DNA from: Bacteroidota bacterium
Lineage (GTDB): Bacteria > Bacteroidota > Bacteroidia > 2-12-FULL-35-15
Reading direction: 5' to 3'
Assembly (NCBI GenBank): GCA_947447995.1
Contig: CANFLQ010000011.1
Location: 1-43,681, forward strand
Length of the DNA stretch: 43,681 bases
The notes under the pieces are model-generated. The model was given only the letters and a program-made list of their open reading frames with translations. It did no database searches and was not told where the DNA came from. This document shows, piece by piece, positions 1 to 7,677 of the stretch; position 1 is the stretch's first letter, and every line of letters starts with the position of its first letter. Made by a program: the position numbers and the translations under genes.

Positions 1-75
1 CCATTTTATATCGGCTATGTATTTTATACATTCTTCCTCTGTCTTAAAATATTGGTTGAATTTTATTGAATTCAT
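1..75 (-). CDS. IS1595-like transposase, N-terminal 25 residues (cut by window edge)
   Basis: The minus strand opens with an ATG at 75 and reads without a stop to the window edge: MNSIKFNQYFKTEEECIKYI, then ADIKW. The pattern 'YF-x-TEE-x-C-x-x-YI-x-x-x-x-W' matches the first residues of the zinc-ribbon domain of IS1595/ISXO2-type transposases, which continues in the family with a CPxC motif that would lie outside this window. The frame stays open upstream of the ATG as far as a stop at 141-139, so the true start could be the GTG at 102. I saw no terminal inverted repeat in 76-266. Only 25 residues support this call. It could also be another protein with the same small domain. Confidence 0.5.
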   Translation of the reverse strand, partial: MNSIKFNQYFKTEEECIKYIADIKW

Positions 76-222
76 ACCGACAAATTTACCCCGATTTTCC
101 ACAACATAAAAGTAGAAAAAATTGGGATAACTAAACGCCTATACCTATTAAAGTATTTTATTACATTTAATTAGTTGAACTTTTTTAATTAAAGGTTTTA
201 AGGTTTATTTATTAAAAGTGTA

Positions 223-230
223 TAATTTTG
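223..230 (+). promoter_or_regulatory. Candidate -7 element (TAATTTTG) for the membrane protein gene at 267
   Basis: TAATTTTG matches the Bacteroidota -7 consensus TAnnTTTG and lies 36 bases before the ATG at 267. I see no good TTTG -33 element 19-21 bases upstream, so this is a weak call. The rest of 76-266 is AT-rich and shows nothing else I can name. Confidence 0.3.
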
Positions 231-266
231 AACTAAGAAAATAATATCAATTAATAAATTAGTTTA

Positions 267-734
267 ATGTATTTAATTCTTTTAGCCATACACTCATTGT
301 TTCGTTGGTTGGTGGTAATAAGTTTACTGTATGCCATTTATCGTGCTTATAAAGGTTGGTATTTGGGCAACTCCTTTTCAAAGCAGGATAATTTTATCCG
401 ACATACAACGGCTACCATTGCTCATGTTCAATTTATACTTGGTATTTGGTTGTATTTTATTAGTCCGGTTGTAAATTATTTTTTACATAATTTTAAAGAT
501 GCCGTTCATTTACGTGAAATTCGTTTTTTTGGAATGGAGCATAGTTTAATGATGTTTACAGCCGTTGTATTTATCACTATTGGTTCAGCAAAGGCAAAAC
601 GAAAACTAACAGACAAAGAAAAGTTTGAGACTATTTTAATTTGGTTTAGCGTAGCACTGTTTATAATTCTACTCAATATTCCTTGGAAGTTTTCGCCATT
701 GATAAGCCGACCATATTTCAGAACTTTTAATTAA
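267..734 (+). CDS. Small integral membrane protein, four predicted helices, function unknown
   Basis: This 155-residue protein is almost entirely membrane. Hydrophobic segments lie near residues 3-25, 48-70, 92-107 and 122-140, joined by short polar loops. His9 sits in the first helix, His53 at the start of the second and His92 at the start of the third, and an Arg-Trp pair follows the first helix start. Proteins of this length and pattern are widespread in Bacteroidota and are annotated as hypothetical membrane proteins. The buried histidines would allow a haem- or metal-binding role, but that is only a guess. The gene lies 37 bases before trmD on the same strand. The ATG at 267 gives an N-terminus that enters the membrane at once. 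There is no signal peptide cleavage site. Confidence 0.75.
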   Translation: MYLILLAIHSLFRWLVVISLLYAIYRAYKGWYLGNSFSKQDNFIRHTTATIAHVQFILGIWLYFISPVVNYFLHNFKDAVHLREIRFFGMEHSLMMFTAVVFITIGSAKAKRKLTDKEKFETILIWFSVALFIILLNIPWKFSPLISRPYFRTFN

Positions 735-759
735 GATTTATTTTTGCTTCAAAAATCAA

Positions 760-767
760 TATCTTTG
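760..767 (+). promoter_or_regulatory. Candidate -7 element (TATCTTTG) directly before trmD
   Basis: TATCTTTG is an exact TAnnTTTG match and ends four bases before the trmD ATG at 772. If used, transcription would start at or next to the A of the ATG, giving a leaderless mRNA. A TTTTG lies upstream, but at only 13 bases spacing, shorter than the usual 19-21, so the promoter is incomplete by the consensus. Confidence 0.4.
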
Positions 768-771
768 TCCA

Positions 772-1446
772 ATGCGCATCGATATTATAACCGTTTTACC
801 ACAATTACTTGAAAGTCCTTTTCAGCACAGTATTTTAAAGCGTGCAATTGATAAAGGTATTGCACAAGTTAATCTAATTAACTTGCGTGATTATTCCACA
901 CACAATCAAAAAAGTGTGGACGATTATGCCTTTGGAGGAGGAGCAGGAATGGTAATGAGTATTGAACCGATAGCTAATTGTATCAATGCCTTGAAAGCTG
1001 AACGCATGTATGATGAGGTAATTTATACCAGTCCTGACGGAGAAACCTTGAATCAAAAAATGGCGAATCAGTTGTCAACATATAATAATATCATCATCCT
1101 TTGCGGGCATTACAAGGGTGTGGATCAGCGTGTGCGCGATCATTTTATTACTAAAGAAATTTCCATTGGTGATTATGTACTTTCTGGTGGAGAGTTGGCA
1201 GCTGCGGTTATTTGCGATAGTATTATTCGCATTATTCCCGGAGCTATTTCAGATGAAACTTCTGCTTTAACAGATTCTTTTCAGGATAATTTATTAGCAC
1301 CGCCAGTATATACTCGCCCAGCGGAATACAACGGTTGGAAAGTGCCGGATATATTACTTTCTGGTCATACCAAAAATATTGATAATTGGCGTGACGAACA
1401 AAGTTTGGACCGTACCCAAAAACGCAGACCAGATTTGTTGAAGTAA
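772..1446 (+). CDS. trmD: tRNA (guanine-N1-)-methyltransferase TrmD
   Basis: TrmD transfers a methyl group from S-adenosylmethionine to N1 of G37 in tRNAs read by CNN-type codons and prevents +1 frameshifting. The 224 residues match the usual length. Family motifs are all present: [11 protein letters not shown] near residue 52, [16 protein letters not shown] near 110, and [14 protein letters not shown] near 132, the SPOUT trefoil-knot loop that binds the cofactor. The C-terminal part has the [16 protein letters not shown] and LLSGHTKNI motifs, typical of the domain that contacts tRNA. The gene is not next to rpsP or rimM as in many other bacteria. It converges with the DUF4294 gene, with 25 bases between the stops and no clear terminator. 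Confidence 0.97.
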   Translation: MRIDIITVLPQLLESPFQHSILKRAIDKGIAQVNLINLRDYSTHNQKSVDDYAFGGGAGMVMSIEPIANCINALKAERMYDEVIYTSPDGETLNQKMANQLSTYNNIIILCGHYKGVDQRVRDHFITKEISIGDYVLSGGELAAAVICDSIIRIIPGAISDETSALTDSFQDNLLAPPVYTRPAEYNGWKVPDILLSGHTKNIDNWRDEQSLDRTQKRRPDLLK

Positions 1447-1471
1447 GAAACATAATAAAAGAGGTATTCAA

Positions 1472-2107
1472 CTAAAATTCCCCACTTTCAATTAATTGGA
1501 TAGCCTGTTCAATGTCTTTATCTTCGCCTACGGCATCGTATTCCGATTTAAGACTAGAATTAAATAGTACAGATAGGCTTTGCCACATAAAAGCGGAGAA
1601 AGAGCCTCGCATATCTTTCACAATGTTGTAAGTTGTTTTTCCAGTTTCTCTGTCAACTAATTTTAATAATATTCGTCCCTGATTGATGCTTAAATTCTTC
1701 AACTCTTCACCAAATTGAACTTTTAATTGTTCTTCGGCAAGTTTCATATATTCTTTCTTTTCTTTTTCGCTGGGGAGCATAGCTAAAATACGGTCGTATT
1801 CCTTAAGTTTAGCTGCCGCTAAAATAGCATAAGGATATACCTTTTTTACGTTGTATTTAAGCCTGTCCCATTTAATGGCTTCTCTTTTATTTTTAAAAAT
1901 GCGTTTTGTAGAACATACCACAGGAGCTAAAGTAATATATGGTATTGTTTCTCCTTCATAAACTATAGTACGTACAATAATACCGCCATTGGGTAGTAAT
2001 GTACCTACAGGAAGTGGAGGTGGGGCATTTTGAATAAGTCCGCTAGATTCCTGAGCAGAGATGATGAGGTGTGATAAAAGAAAAAATATGAAAAGTTTGT
2101 ATGCCAT
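1472..2107 (-). CDS. DUF4294 family exported protein
   Basis: This 211-residue protein starts with a signal peptide (residues 1-18, ending LIISAQ). A proline-rich linker follows, then a domain of about 130 residues containing the stretch WDRLKYNVKKVYPYA, the signature of DUF4294. A second conserved block is INQGRILLKLVDRETG-x-TTYN, with DMRGSFSAFMWQ-x-LS after it. The family is confined to Bacteroidota and has no assigned function. Its export signal points to the periplasm. It is the last gene of the minus-strand run POT transporter, FAD oxidase, accC, DUF4294, 69 bases after accC. That spacing allows cotranscription but does not show a shared function. Confidence 0.85.
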   Translation of the reverse strand: MAYKLFIFFLLSHLIISAQESSGLIQNAPPPLPVGTLLPNGGIIVRTIVYEGETIPYITLAPVVCSTKRIFKNKREAIKWDRLKYNVKKVYPYAILAAAKLKEYDRILAMLPSEKEKKEYMKLAEEQLKVQFGEELKNLSINQGRILLKLVDRETGKTTYNIVKDMRGSFSAFMWQSLSVLFNSSLKSEYDAVGEDKDIEQAIQLIESGEF

Positions 2108-2176
2108 TAGGCTTCAGGGTACAAATTATATACCCAATTTGATTGGTGTAACGCAGTAGTGGTTAAAATGTTTTAT

Positions 2177-3661
2177 TTATGATCTGTTTAATTTCCACAA
2201 AGACTTTGTCGTTCCCGTTTCCATACTTAGATCTATCCCCACTTTTTTTGAAGTAGTCATTAGTTTAGCACCAAATAAAGCGGCAATAATAGCTTCATCA
2301 TCGCTTGAGTTGCTTAACATTTCGGGTAAAAAGTGGTCTTTTACAAAATGCGTGTCAAAATTACCTGAAGTAAAAGCATTATGTTTTAAAACAAACTTAC
2401 AAAAGGCTAGTGTAGTAGCAACTCCCGTAATTTGGTAATCATCAATGGCGCGTATCATGCGGTTTATAGCTTCCTCTCTATCCTTTCCAAAAGTTACTAG
2501 TTTTGCAATCATCGGATCGTAATAGATTGGAATTTCCATGCCTTCTTCAAAACCATCATCAACCCGTATACCTAATCCTTGCGGACGTTTGTAGGTTTCT
2601 AATTTACCAATATCAGGTAAAAAATTATTTGTAGGGTCTTCGGCATAAACGCGCACTTCTATACTGTGTCCATGTATTTTCAAATCTTCTTGGGTAAAAG
2701 ATAACTTTTCGCCACGCGCTATTTTTATTTGTTCTTTTACCAAGTCAATTCCTGTTATCATTTCAGTTACCGGATGTTCTACCTGCAAACGGGTATTCAT
2801 TTCTAAAAAGTAAAAATTTTTGTTTTCATCCAACAAAAATTCAACCGTTCCTGCCCCTTCATAATTACACGCTTTTCCAACATTTACAGCACATACGCCC
2901 ATAGCTTTGCGAATTTCGGGTGTTAATACCGATGAAGGCGCTTCTTCAATTACCTTTTGATGACGACGTTGGATAGAACATTCTCTTTCAAACAAATAAA
3001 CAATATTACCAAAAGAGTCACCCAAAATTTGAATTTCAATATGACGTGGCCTCGCAACATAACGTTCAATAAATACCGCCCCATCGCCAAATGCTGATAA
3101 AGCCTCACTAACCGCTAATTTCATTTGTTCTTCAAATTCATCAATGTGTTCCACAATGCGCATACCTTTACCACCTCCGCCTGCACTTGCTTTTATTAAA
3201 ATAGGAAATCCTGTTTCTTTGGCTGTTTTTTTGCCTTCTTCAATGGACGAGATGGCTCCTTCAGAACCAGGAACCATTGGGATTTTATATTTTTTAGCAG
3301 CAGCTTTTGCTGATAATTTATCACCCATCATGTTCATCGCTGCTGGGGAAGGCCCGATAAAAATAAGTCCAGCTTTTTTTACTGCTGCGGCAAATCCTGC
3401 ATTTTCAGATAAAAATCCATATCCTGGATGAATACCGTCTACATTCAATTGTTTGCAAATTTCAATAATCTTATCTCCCAATAAATAAGATTGGTTGGAT
3501 GGGGGGGGGCCTATACAAACTGCTTCATCAGCATATTTAACAAATGGTGCATTTCTATCGGCCTCCGAAAAAACAGCAACAGTTTTAATACCCATTTCCT
3601 TACAAGTACGCATTACACGTAAAGCAATTTCTCCCCTGTTGGCAATTAATATTTTTTTCAT
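2177..3661 (-). CDS. accC: Biotin carboxylase (acetyl-CoA carboxylase subunit or acyl-CoA carboxylase subunit)
   Basis: The enzyme carboxylates biotin on its carrier protein, using ATP and bicarbonate, the first half-reaction of acyl-CoA carboxylation. The N-terminal domain starts KKILIANRGEIALRVMRTCK. The ATP-grasp domain carries the glycine-rich loop KASAGGGGKGMRI and the metal and bicarbonate site EMNTRLQVEHPVTE, and the C-terminal biotin carboxylase domain begins near residue 335. The 494 residues are about 45 more than Escherichia coli AccC; the extra tail is the last 45 or so residues and resembles those of Bacteroidota acyl-CoA carboxylases. No carrier protein or carboxyltransferase gene is adjacent, so the partner cannot be named. 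The coding strand has a run of nine C at 3509-3501 (Gly-Pro-Pro-Pro-Ser), in frame here. Confidence 0.93.
   Translation of the reverse strand: MKKILIANRGEIALRVMRTCKEMGIKTVAVFSEADRNAPFVKYADEAVCIGPPPSNQSYLLGDKIIEICKQLNVDGIHPGYGFLSENAGFAAAVKKAGLIFIGPSPAAMNMMGDKLSAKAAAKKYKIPMVPGSEGAISSIEEGKKTAKETGFPILIKASAGGGGKGMRIVEHIDEFEEQMKLAVSEALSAFGDGAVFIERYVARPRHIEIQILGDSFGNIVYLFERECSIQRRHQKVIEEAPSSVLTPEIRKAMGVCAVNVGKACNYEGAGTVEFLLDENKNFYFLEMNTRLQVEHPVTEMITGIDLVKEQIKIARGEKLSFTQEDLKIHGHSIEVRVYAEDPTNNFLPDIGKLETYKRPQGLGIRVDDGFEEGMEIPIYYDPMIAKLVTFGKDREEAINRMIRAIDDYQITGVATTLAFCKFVLKHNAFTSGNFDTHFVKDHFLPEMLSNSSDDEAIIAALFGAKLMTTSKKVGIDLSMETGTTKSLWKLNRS
3501..3509. repeat. Nine-base G/C homopolymer inside accC
   Basis: Nine consecutive G on the plus strand (C on the coding strand) in an AT-rich genome. 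It encodes the three prolines of a GPPPSN stretch near residue 52, where relatives more often have GPAPSS. A change of one base would truncate AccC. Confidence 0.9.
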
Positions 3662-3699
3662 AATACAATGGTTCTTAATTAATAAATAGTATCCATTTT

Positions 3700-5106
3700 T
3701 TATACAAACATTTTATCTGGATTTAAAATTCCATTAGGATCAAATACTTTTTTTATATTTTTTTGTATTTCAATTTCTTTTTCTGAAAATACAATTGGAG
3801 TGTACCCTTTTTGCACCCAGCCTATGCCGTGTTCGCCGCTTATAGTTCCTTTTAATTGTTTGCACAATGTAAACAGTTCAGCAATCACATTTTTCATGTA
3901 ATCTCCGTTCCATTGCTCGTCTGTTAATTCGCCTTTAATAAGCCTAATGTGCAAGTTTCCATCGCCAGCATGACCATAACATACACTTTTAAAATTGTAT
4001 TTAACTCCCAGTGCTTTCACACCTTTCATTAGTTTTGGTAATTCGGCACGCGGCACCACCGTGTCTTGTTCCTTGCTAATGGTGGTAGCTCTTACTGCTT
4101 CATTAATTTTTCGGCGAAGTTTAAATAACTCTTGCTTTTGTGCTGCAGATTCGGCAAATAATAGCTCACCTACTTCATATTTGCTTGCCAGTTCTGCAAT
4201 GGCTTCCATATCTTTTGTCAATACATCAATATCATTGCCATCCACCTCAATTAATAAATGTGCTTCAATATCATCTTCCATATATATTGCCAAACTATCA
4301 ATAAATTTACTTGCTATAATTAACGCATCGCGTTCCATCATTTCCATTCCGCTTGGCGTAAAGCCTGCGCGAAATACTTCGCTAACAAATTCGCAGGATT
4401 GTTCAATGCTTTTAAATGGCACAAGCATTAACAAATCATGCTTTGGGAAAGGAATAAGTTTTACAATTATTTTTGTTACCACACCCAAGGTTCCTTCACT
4501 ACCTACCATCAATTGGGTTAAGTTATAACCTGTTGAATTTTTAAGGGTATTTGCCCCAGTATAAATAATTTCTCCAGTTGGTAATACAACTTCTAAATTT
4601 AAAATATAATCCTTGGTAGTACCATATTTTACACATTTGGGTCCGCCCGAACTTTCAGCAACATTACCACCTAAAAAGCAACTGCCTTTACTTGCCGGAT
4701 CTGGTGGATAAAATAATCCCACCTCTTTTACTGCGTTTTGAAACACTTCATTAATTACACCAGGTTCAACGGTAGCTTGTAAATTGCGGGTGTCAATATC
4801 TAAAATTTTATTGAATCGCTCCATAGAAATAAGAATACCGCCTCGTACAGGTAATGCTCCCCCTGTTAGTCCTGTTCCAGCACCCCTCACCGTTACGGGT
4901 ATTAATTCGTTATTGGCAATGGTTAGTATGGCTGCAATTTCTTCGGGGGTTCTAGGTTTTACAACAGTTTCAGGTAAATATAAATGAAAGTCTGTTTCAT
5001 CCTGACCGTATTTATTTAAGTTTTCAGTGTCGGTGAAAACATACGCTTCTCCAACAACTTGTTGGAGAAGCAGAATGCTGTTTTTTGTTATTTTGTTAAA
5101 TTTCAT
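3700..5106 (-). CDS. GlcD-like FAD-binding oxidoreductase (D-2-hydroxy acid dehydrogenase, glycolate or D-lactate type)
   Basis: This 468-residue protein belongs to the vanillyl-alcohol oxidase/PCMH FAD family that includes GlcD and D-lactate dehydrogenase (Dld2 type). The FAD domain has the pyrophosphate-binding motif VRGAGTGLTGGALPVRGG near residue 75 and the block CFLGGNVAESSGGPKCVKYG near 140. The C-terminal cap has YGHAGDGNLHIRLI near 380 and ends with ISGEHGIGWVQKGY. These motifs place it with enzymes that oxidise a D-2-hydroxy acid and pass electrons on through FAD. There is no FeS subunit (GlcF) next to it, unlike the E. coli glycolate oxidase operon. It lies 18 bases after the POT transporter and 38 bases before accC, so the three genes are likely transcribed together. 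The exact substrate is not visible from sequence. Confidence 0.88.
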   Translation of the reverse strand: MKFNKITKNSILLLQQVVGEAYVFTDTENLNKYGQDETDFHLYLPETVVKPRTPEEIAAILTIANNELIPVTVRGAGTGLTGGALPVRGGILISMERFNKILDIDTRNLQATVEPGVINEVFQNAVKEVGLFYPPDPASKGSCFLGGNVAESSGGPKCVKYGTTKDYILNLEVVLPTGEIIYTGANTLKNSTGYNLTQLMVGSEGTLGVVTKIIVKLIPFPKHDLLMLVPFKSIEQSCEFVSEVFRAGFTPSGMEMMERDALIIASKFIDSLAIYMEDDIEAHLLIEVDGNDIDVLTKDMEAIAELASKYEVGELLFAESAAQKQELFKLRRKINEAVRATTISKEQDTVVPRAELPKLMKGVKALGVKYNFKSVCYGHAGDGNLHIRLIKGELTDEQWNGDYMKNVIAELFTLCKQLKGTISGEHGIGWVQKGYTPIVFSEKEIEIQKNIKKVFDPNGILNPDKMFV

Positions 5107-5124
5107 GGTTCAATAAAGTATCTG

Positions 5125-6714
5125 TTAATGAATGCCATGCATTAACTTTTTAATTAAGGGCGAAAACAATAAAATGATAAAACTTGCAATGATTGAAATG
5201 ATTCCTATTTGAGCAAATACAGTTGTAGACATTGCCAATGATTTAATTCCTTTAACTGTTGATTCGTCAATTGTAGTATTAAACCCCGTAATATAGGATG
5301 CTAATTGGGTTAATAACCCCTGATTACCCGACGATGTTACAGAGGGTAAAGTTAGTTTAGCAATAAAACCTCCCAAATGATGTGCAAAAGAAGAAGAAAG
5401 TAATGAAACACCCATCATAAAGGATACAATTTTTAGTGGAGATAGTTCAGTGGTTTTTGATAATATAGTAGGGGATAAGCATAATTCCCCAATGGTTAAA
5501 ATAAAATATCCCAATACTAAATATATAAAAGGTACTTGCCCAATACTATTCATAAAGTTTGCCGAATAAGCAAAAACTAAAAAGCCTATTCCCAATAAAA
5601 ATAGACCAATAAAAATTTTAACAATAGTAGTTGGATTTAATTTTTTTTTACCCAATGCAGGCCACATAAATGAAAAAGGGATTGCAAAAATCATAATGAA
5701 TAAAGGATTGATAGATTGTGTTTGAGCAGCATTGCACCAAGAAGGCAACAAAACATTTTCATCGGCAAAAACAGTTAATGATGTACCTGCTTGTTCAAAA
5801 AACGACCAAAATATCATGGAAATAAATGTGAAAATTACAATTACAAATAAACGTTGCGCATCTACTTTGCTTTCGTTATACATGTGTAATGCAATTTTAA
5901 TTAAAACAATAATTCCTAGTATGGATAAAATCGAAGTCATTAATCCAAATTGTCCAATTTTAGATTCGTTTAGGTTAACTAACATTGCAAATAATGGAAC
6001 AAAAATAATGCTAATACTATAAATTAGAGTTTCTGTTTTTAATCCAAAATGTTTTTTTGTTGCATACGCAGCTGGTTGAAATCCGCTATTGCCTAAAACA
6101 TTTTTTTTATTTCCAATTAAAAAAATGATTAATCCAGCTAGCATTCCAATACCTGCTAATCCAAAGCCGTAATGCCACCCATATTTTTGGCCTAGCCAAC
6201 CGCACAAAATGGGAGAAATAAATGCACCTAAATTTATGCCCATATAAAAAATGGTAAAGCCGGCTTCTCTTTTTTGATCCCCATCGGGATATAGGGAACC
6301 AACTAATGTAGAGATGTTAGGTTTAAAAAAACCATTGCCAACTATTAATAATCCTAAGGCACTATAAAAAAACAGCGTGCCAGGTAATGCCATTAAAAAA
6401 TGCCCTAATGCCATTAATATAGCTCCTAAAACAATTGTTTTTCTCGACCCTAAAAAACGATCGGCAATAATACCACCTATTACAGGGGTTGCATATACTA
6501 AAGCTCCATAAGCCGCAAATATGCCGTAAGCAATGGATGTTCTTTCGGTTTCATTAACATTCAAAAAAAATGTATCAATAATATATAATACCAACAAAGA
6601 TCGCATTCCGTAATATGAAAAACGCTCCCAAAACTCAGTAGCAAAAAGGTAAAATAAACCCTTAGGATGTCCTAATAAAGTTGTTGTGCTTTGAAGGATA
6701 TTTTCCTTTTTCAT
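5125..6714 (-). CDS. Proton-dependent oligopeptide transporter (POT/PTR family)
   Basis: The protein has 529 residues and about 14 hydrophobic helices. It carries the POT signature EFWERFSYYGMRSLLVLYI at residues 27-45; the E-x-x-ERF-x-YY motif couples proton movement to di- and tripeptide uptake. A second signature is the FYMGINLGAFISPI block in helix 5 (near residue 155), with the GxFKPNISTLVG block before it. It sits in the inner membrane. The gene leads the minus-strand run that continues with the FAD oxidase 18 bases downstream. It diverges from the thioredoxin-like gene at 6817 with about 100 bases between them. An imperfect inverted repeat, ATTAGT-N6-ACTAAT, at 6722-6739 just upstream of its ATG could be an operator. 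Confidence 0.93.
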   Translation of the reverse strand: MKKENILQSTTTLLGHPKGLFYLFATEFWERFSYYGMRSLLVLYIIDTFFLNVNETERTSIAYGIFAAYGALVYATPVIGGIIADRFLGSRKTIVLGAILMALGHFLMALPGTLFFYSALGLLIVGNGFFKPNISTLVGSLYPDGDQKREAGFTIFYMGINLGAFISPILCGWLGQKYGWHYGFGLAGIGMLAGLIIFLIGNKKNVLGNSGFQPAAYATKKHFGLKTETLIYSISIIFVPLFAMLVNLNESKIGQFGLMTSILSILGIIVLIKIALHMYNESKVDAQRLFVIVIFTFISMIFWSFFEQAGTSLTVFADENVLLPSWCNAAQTQSINPLFIMIFAIPFSFMWPALGKKKLNPTTIVKIFIGLFLLGIGFLVFAYSANFMNSIGQVPFIYLVLGYFILTIGELCLSPTILSKTTELSPLKIVSFMMGVSLLSSSFAHHLGGFIAKLTLPSVTSSGNQGLLTQLASYITGFNTTIDESTVKGIKSLAMSTTVFAQIGIISIIASFIILLFSPLIKKLMHGIH

Positions 6715-6721
6715 ATAACAT

Positions 6722-6739
6722 ATTAGTTAATTGACTAAT
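6722..6739. promoter_or_regulatory. Imperfect inverted repeat in the divergent POT / thioredoxin interval
   Basis: ATTAGT and ACTAAT arms six bases apart lie 8 bases upstream of the POT transporter ATG. On the minus strand a -7-like TACTTTCG sits just behind it (6760-6753). The position fits a site that controls the transporter mRNA, but no regulator is encoded nearby. Confidence 0.3.
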
Positions 6740-6816
6740 TAATAAACAGTAGCGAAAGTAGTTAATTTTATAATTATTTTTGTGTTTAATTAATCGAGTT
6801 TCTAAAATCTATAGAT

Positions 6817-7383
6817 ATGATAAAAAAAATAGTGCTTTTAATTGGTGTTATCATTAGTTTAACTATTGTTCAAGGATTCACATTTTTACCAACTTCGCAT
6901 TTAATAGAGACGAATACTTTAGTACATTGGTACACTTTTGGTGAAGCCGTTGAATTACAAAAAAAATCGCCAAGAATGATAATGGTAGATGTTTATACCA
7001 ATTGGTGTGGTCCATGTAAAATGATGTCGGCTTACACATTTGAACATTCTGTAATTGCCCAATACTTAAATGAACATTATTATCCTGTAAAGTTTAATGC
7101 CGAAACACGAGATTCGGTTATTTTTAATGGTAACATGTTTGTAAATCATAACCCAGATGGAACAGCCCGTCCAGTTCATGATTTTGCGGTATCTATTTTA
7201 GATAATAAGCTTTATTATCCATCCATTGTGTTTTTGAATGAAGATCTAATTAAAGTGCAAACTGTGTCGGGCTTTTATAAAGCAGATCAATTTGAACCAA
7301 TCATTAAATTTTTTGGGAGTGGAAAATATAAAGATACTAAATACGATGATTATGTAAAAAACTTTATAACGGAAGTAAAATAG
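6817..7383 (+). CDS. Exported thioredoxin-like protein (WCGPCK active site)
   Basis: The 188-residue protein begins with a hydrophobic export segment (residues 4-24). The mature part is a thioredoxin fold of the Thioredoxin_7 / DUF255-like kind: VDVYTNWCGPCKMMSAYTF near residue 60 contains the redox pair Cys-Gly-Pro-Cys, and a cis-proline segment YYPSIVFLNED follows near residue 132. Before the cis-proline there is an insertion of about 40 residues (HNPDGTARPVHDF) that is common in Bacteroidota exported thioredoxins. It probably reduces or isomerises disulfides outside the cytoplasm; its partner is not known. It is a single gene, divergent from the POT transporter and followed by a strong hairpin terminator at 7435. 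A -7-like TATTTTTG lies at 6775-6782. Confidence 0.85.
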   Translation: MIKKIVLLIGVIISLTIVQGFTFLPTSHLIETNTLVHWYTFGEAVELQKKSPRMIMVDVYTNWCGPCKMMSAYTFEHSVIAQYLNEHYYPVKFNAETRDSVIFNGNMFVNHNPDGTARPVHDFAVSILDNKLYYPSIVFLNEDLIKVQTVSGFYKADQFEPIIKFFGSGKYKDTKYDDYVKNFITEVK

Positions 7384-7434
7384 ACTATCGTTATTATTTT
7401 TTTATGATTTTTTAAAATAGTATCACTTAACAAT

Positions 7435-7467
7435 AAAAAAGCTCCCCAATTATTGGAGAGCTTTTTT
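7435..7467. terminator. Bidirectional hairpin terminator between the thioredoxin-like gene and tRNA-His
   Basis: A stem of up to 15 base pairs with one C-A mismatch, A6-GCTC on the left and GAGC-T6 on the right, and a short loop. T-runs on both strands let it serve the thioredoxin-like gene (plus) and the tRNA (minus). Confidence 0.85.
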
Positions 7468-7475
7468 CTATTAAG

Positions 7476-7550
7476 GGTGGCCAATGGGGCTCGAACCCAC
7501 GACCCTCGGTACCACAAACCGATATTCTAACCAACTGAACTATGGCCACC
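7476..7550 (-). tRNA. tRNA-His (anticodon GTG)
   Basis: The minus strand folds as a 75-base tRNA. The acceptor stem has eight base pairs (GGTGGCCA with TGGCCACC), including the extra G-1:C73 pair that marks tRNA-His. The anticodon stem TCGGT/ACCGA encloses the loop TTGTGGT with anticodon GTG. The T arm has GTGGGTTCGAGCCCCAT. The 3' CCA is not encoded and must be added after transcription. Confidence 0.97.
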
Positions 7551-7677
7551 ATTTAATTTTGAGAGTGCAAAGATATAGTTTTTTACAATTTTATTATAGT
7601 AAACTGAAAAAATATTTACAAAACTAATAAACTAGCTATTTATCAACTTAAATATTTAAGTACCTTTACTACTCTAA

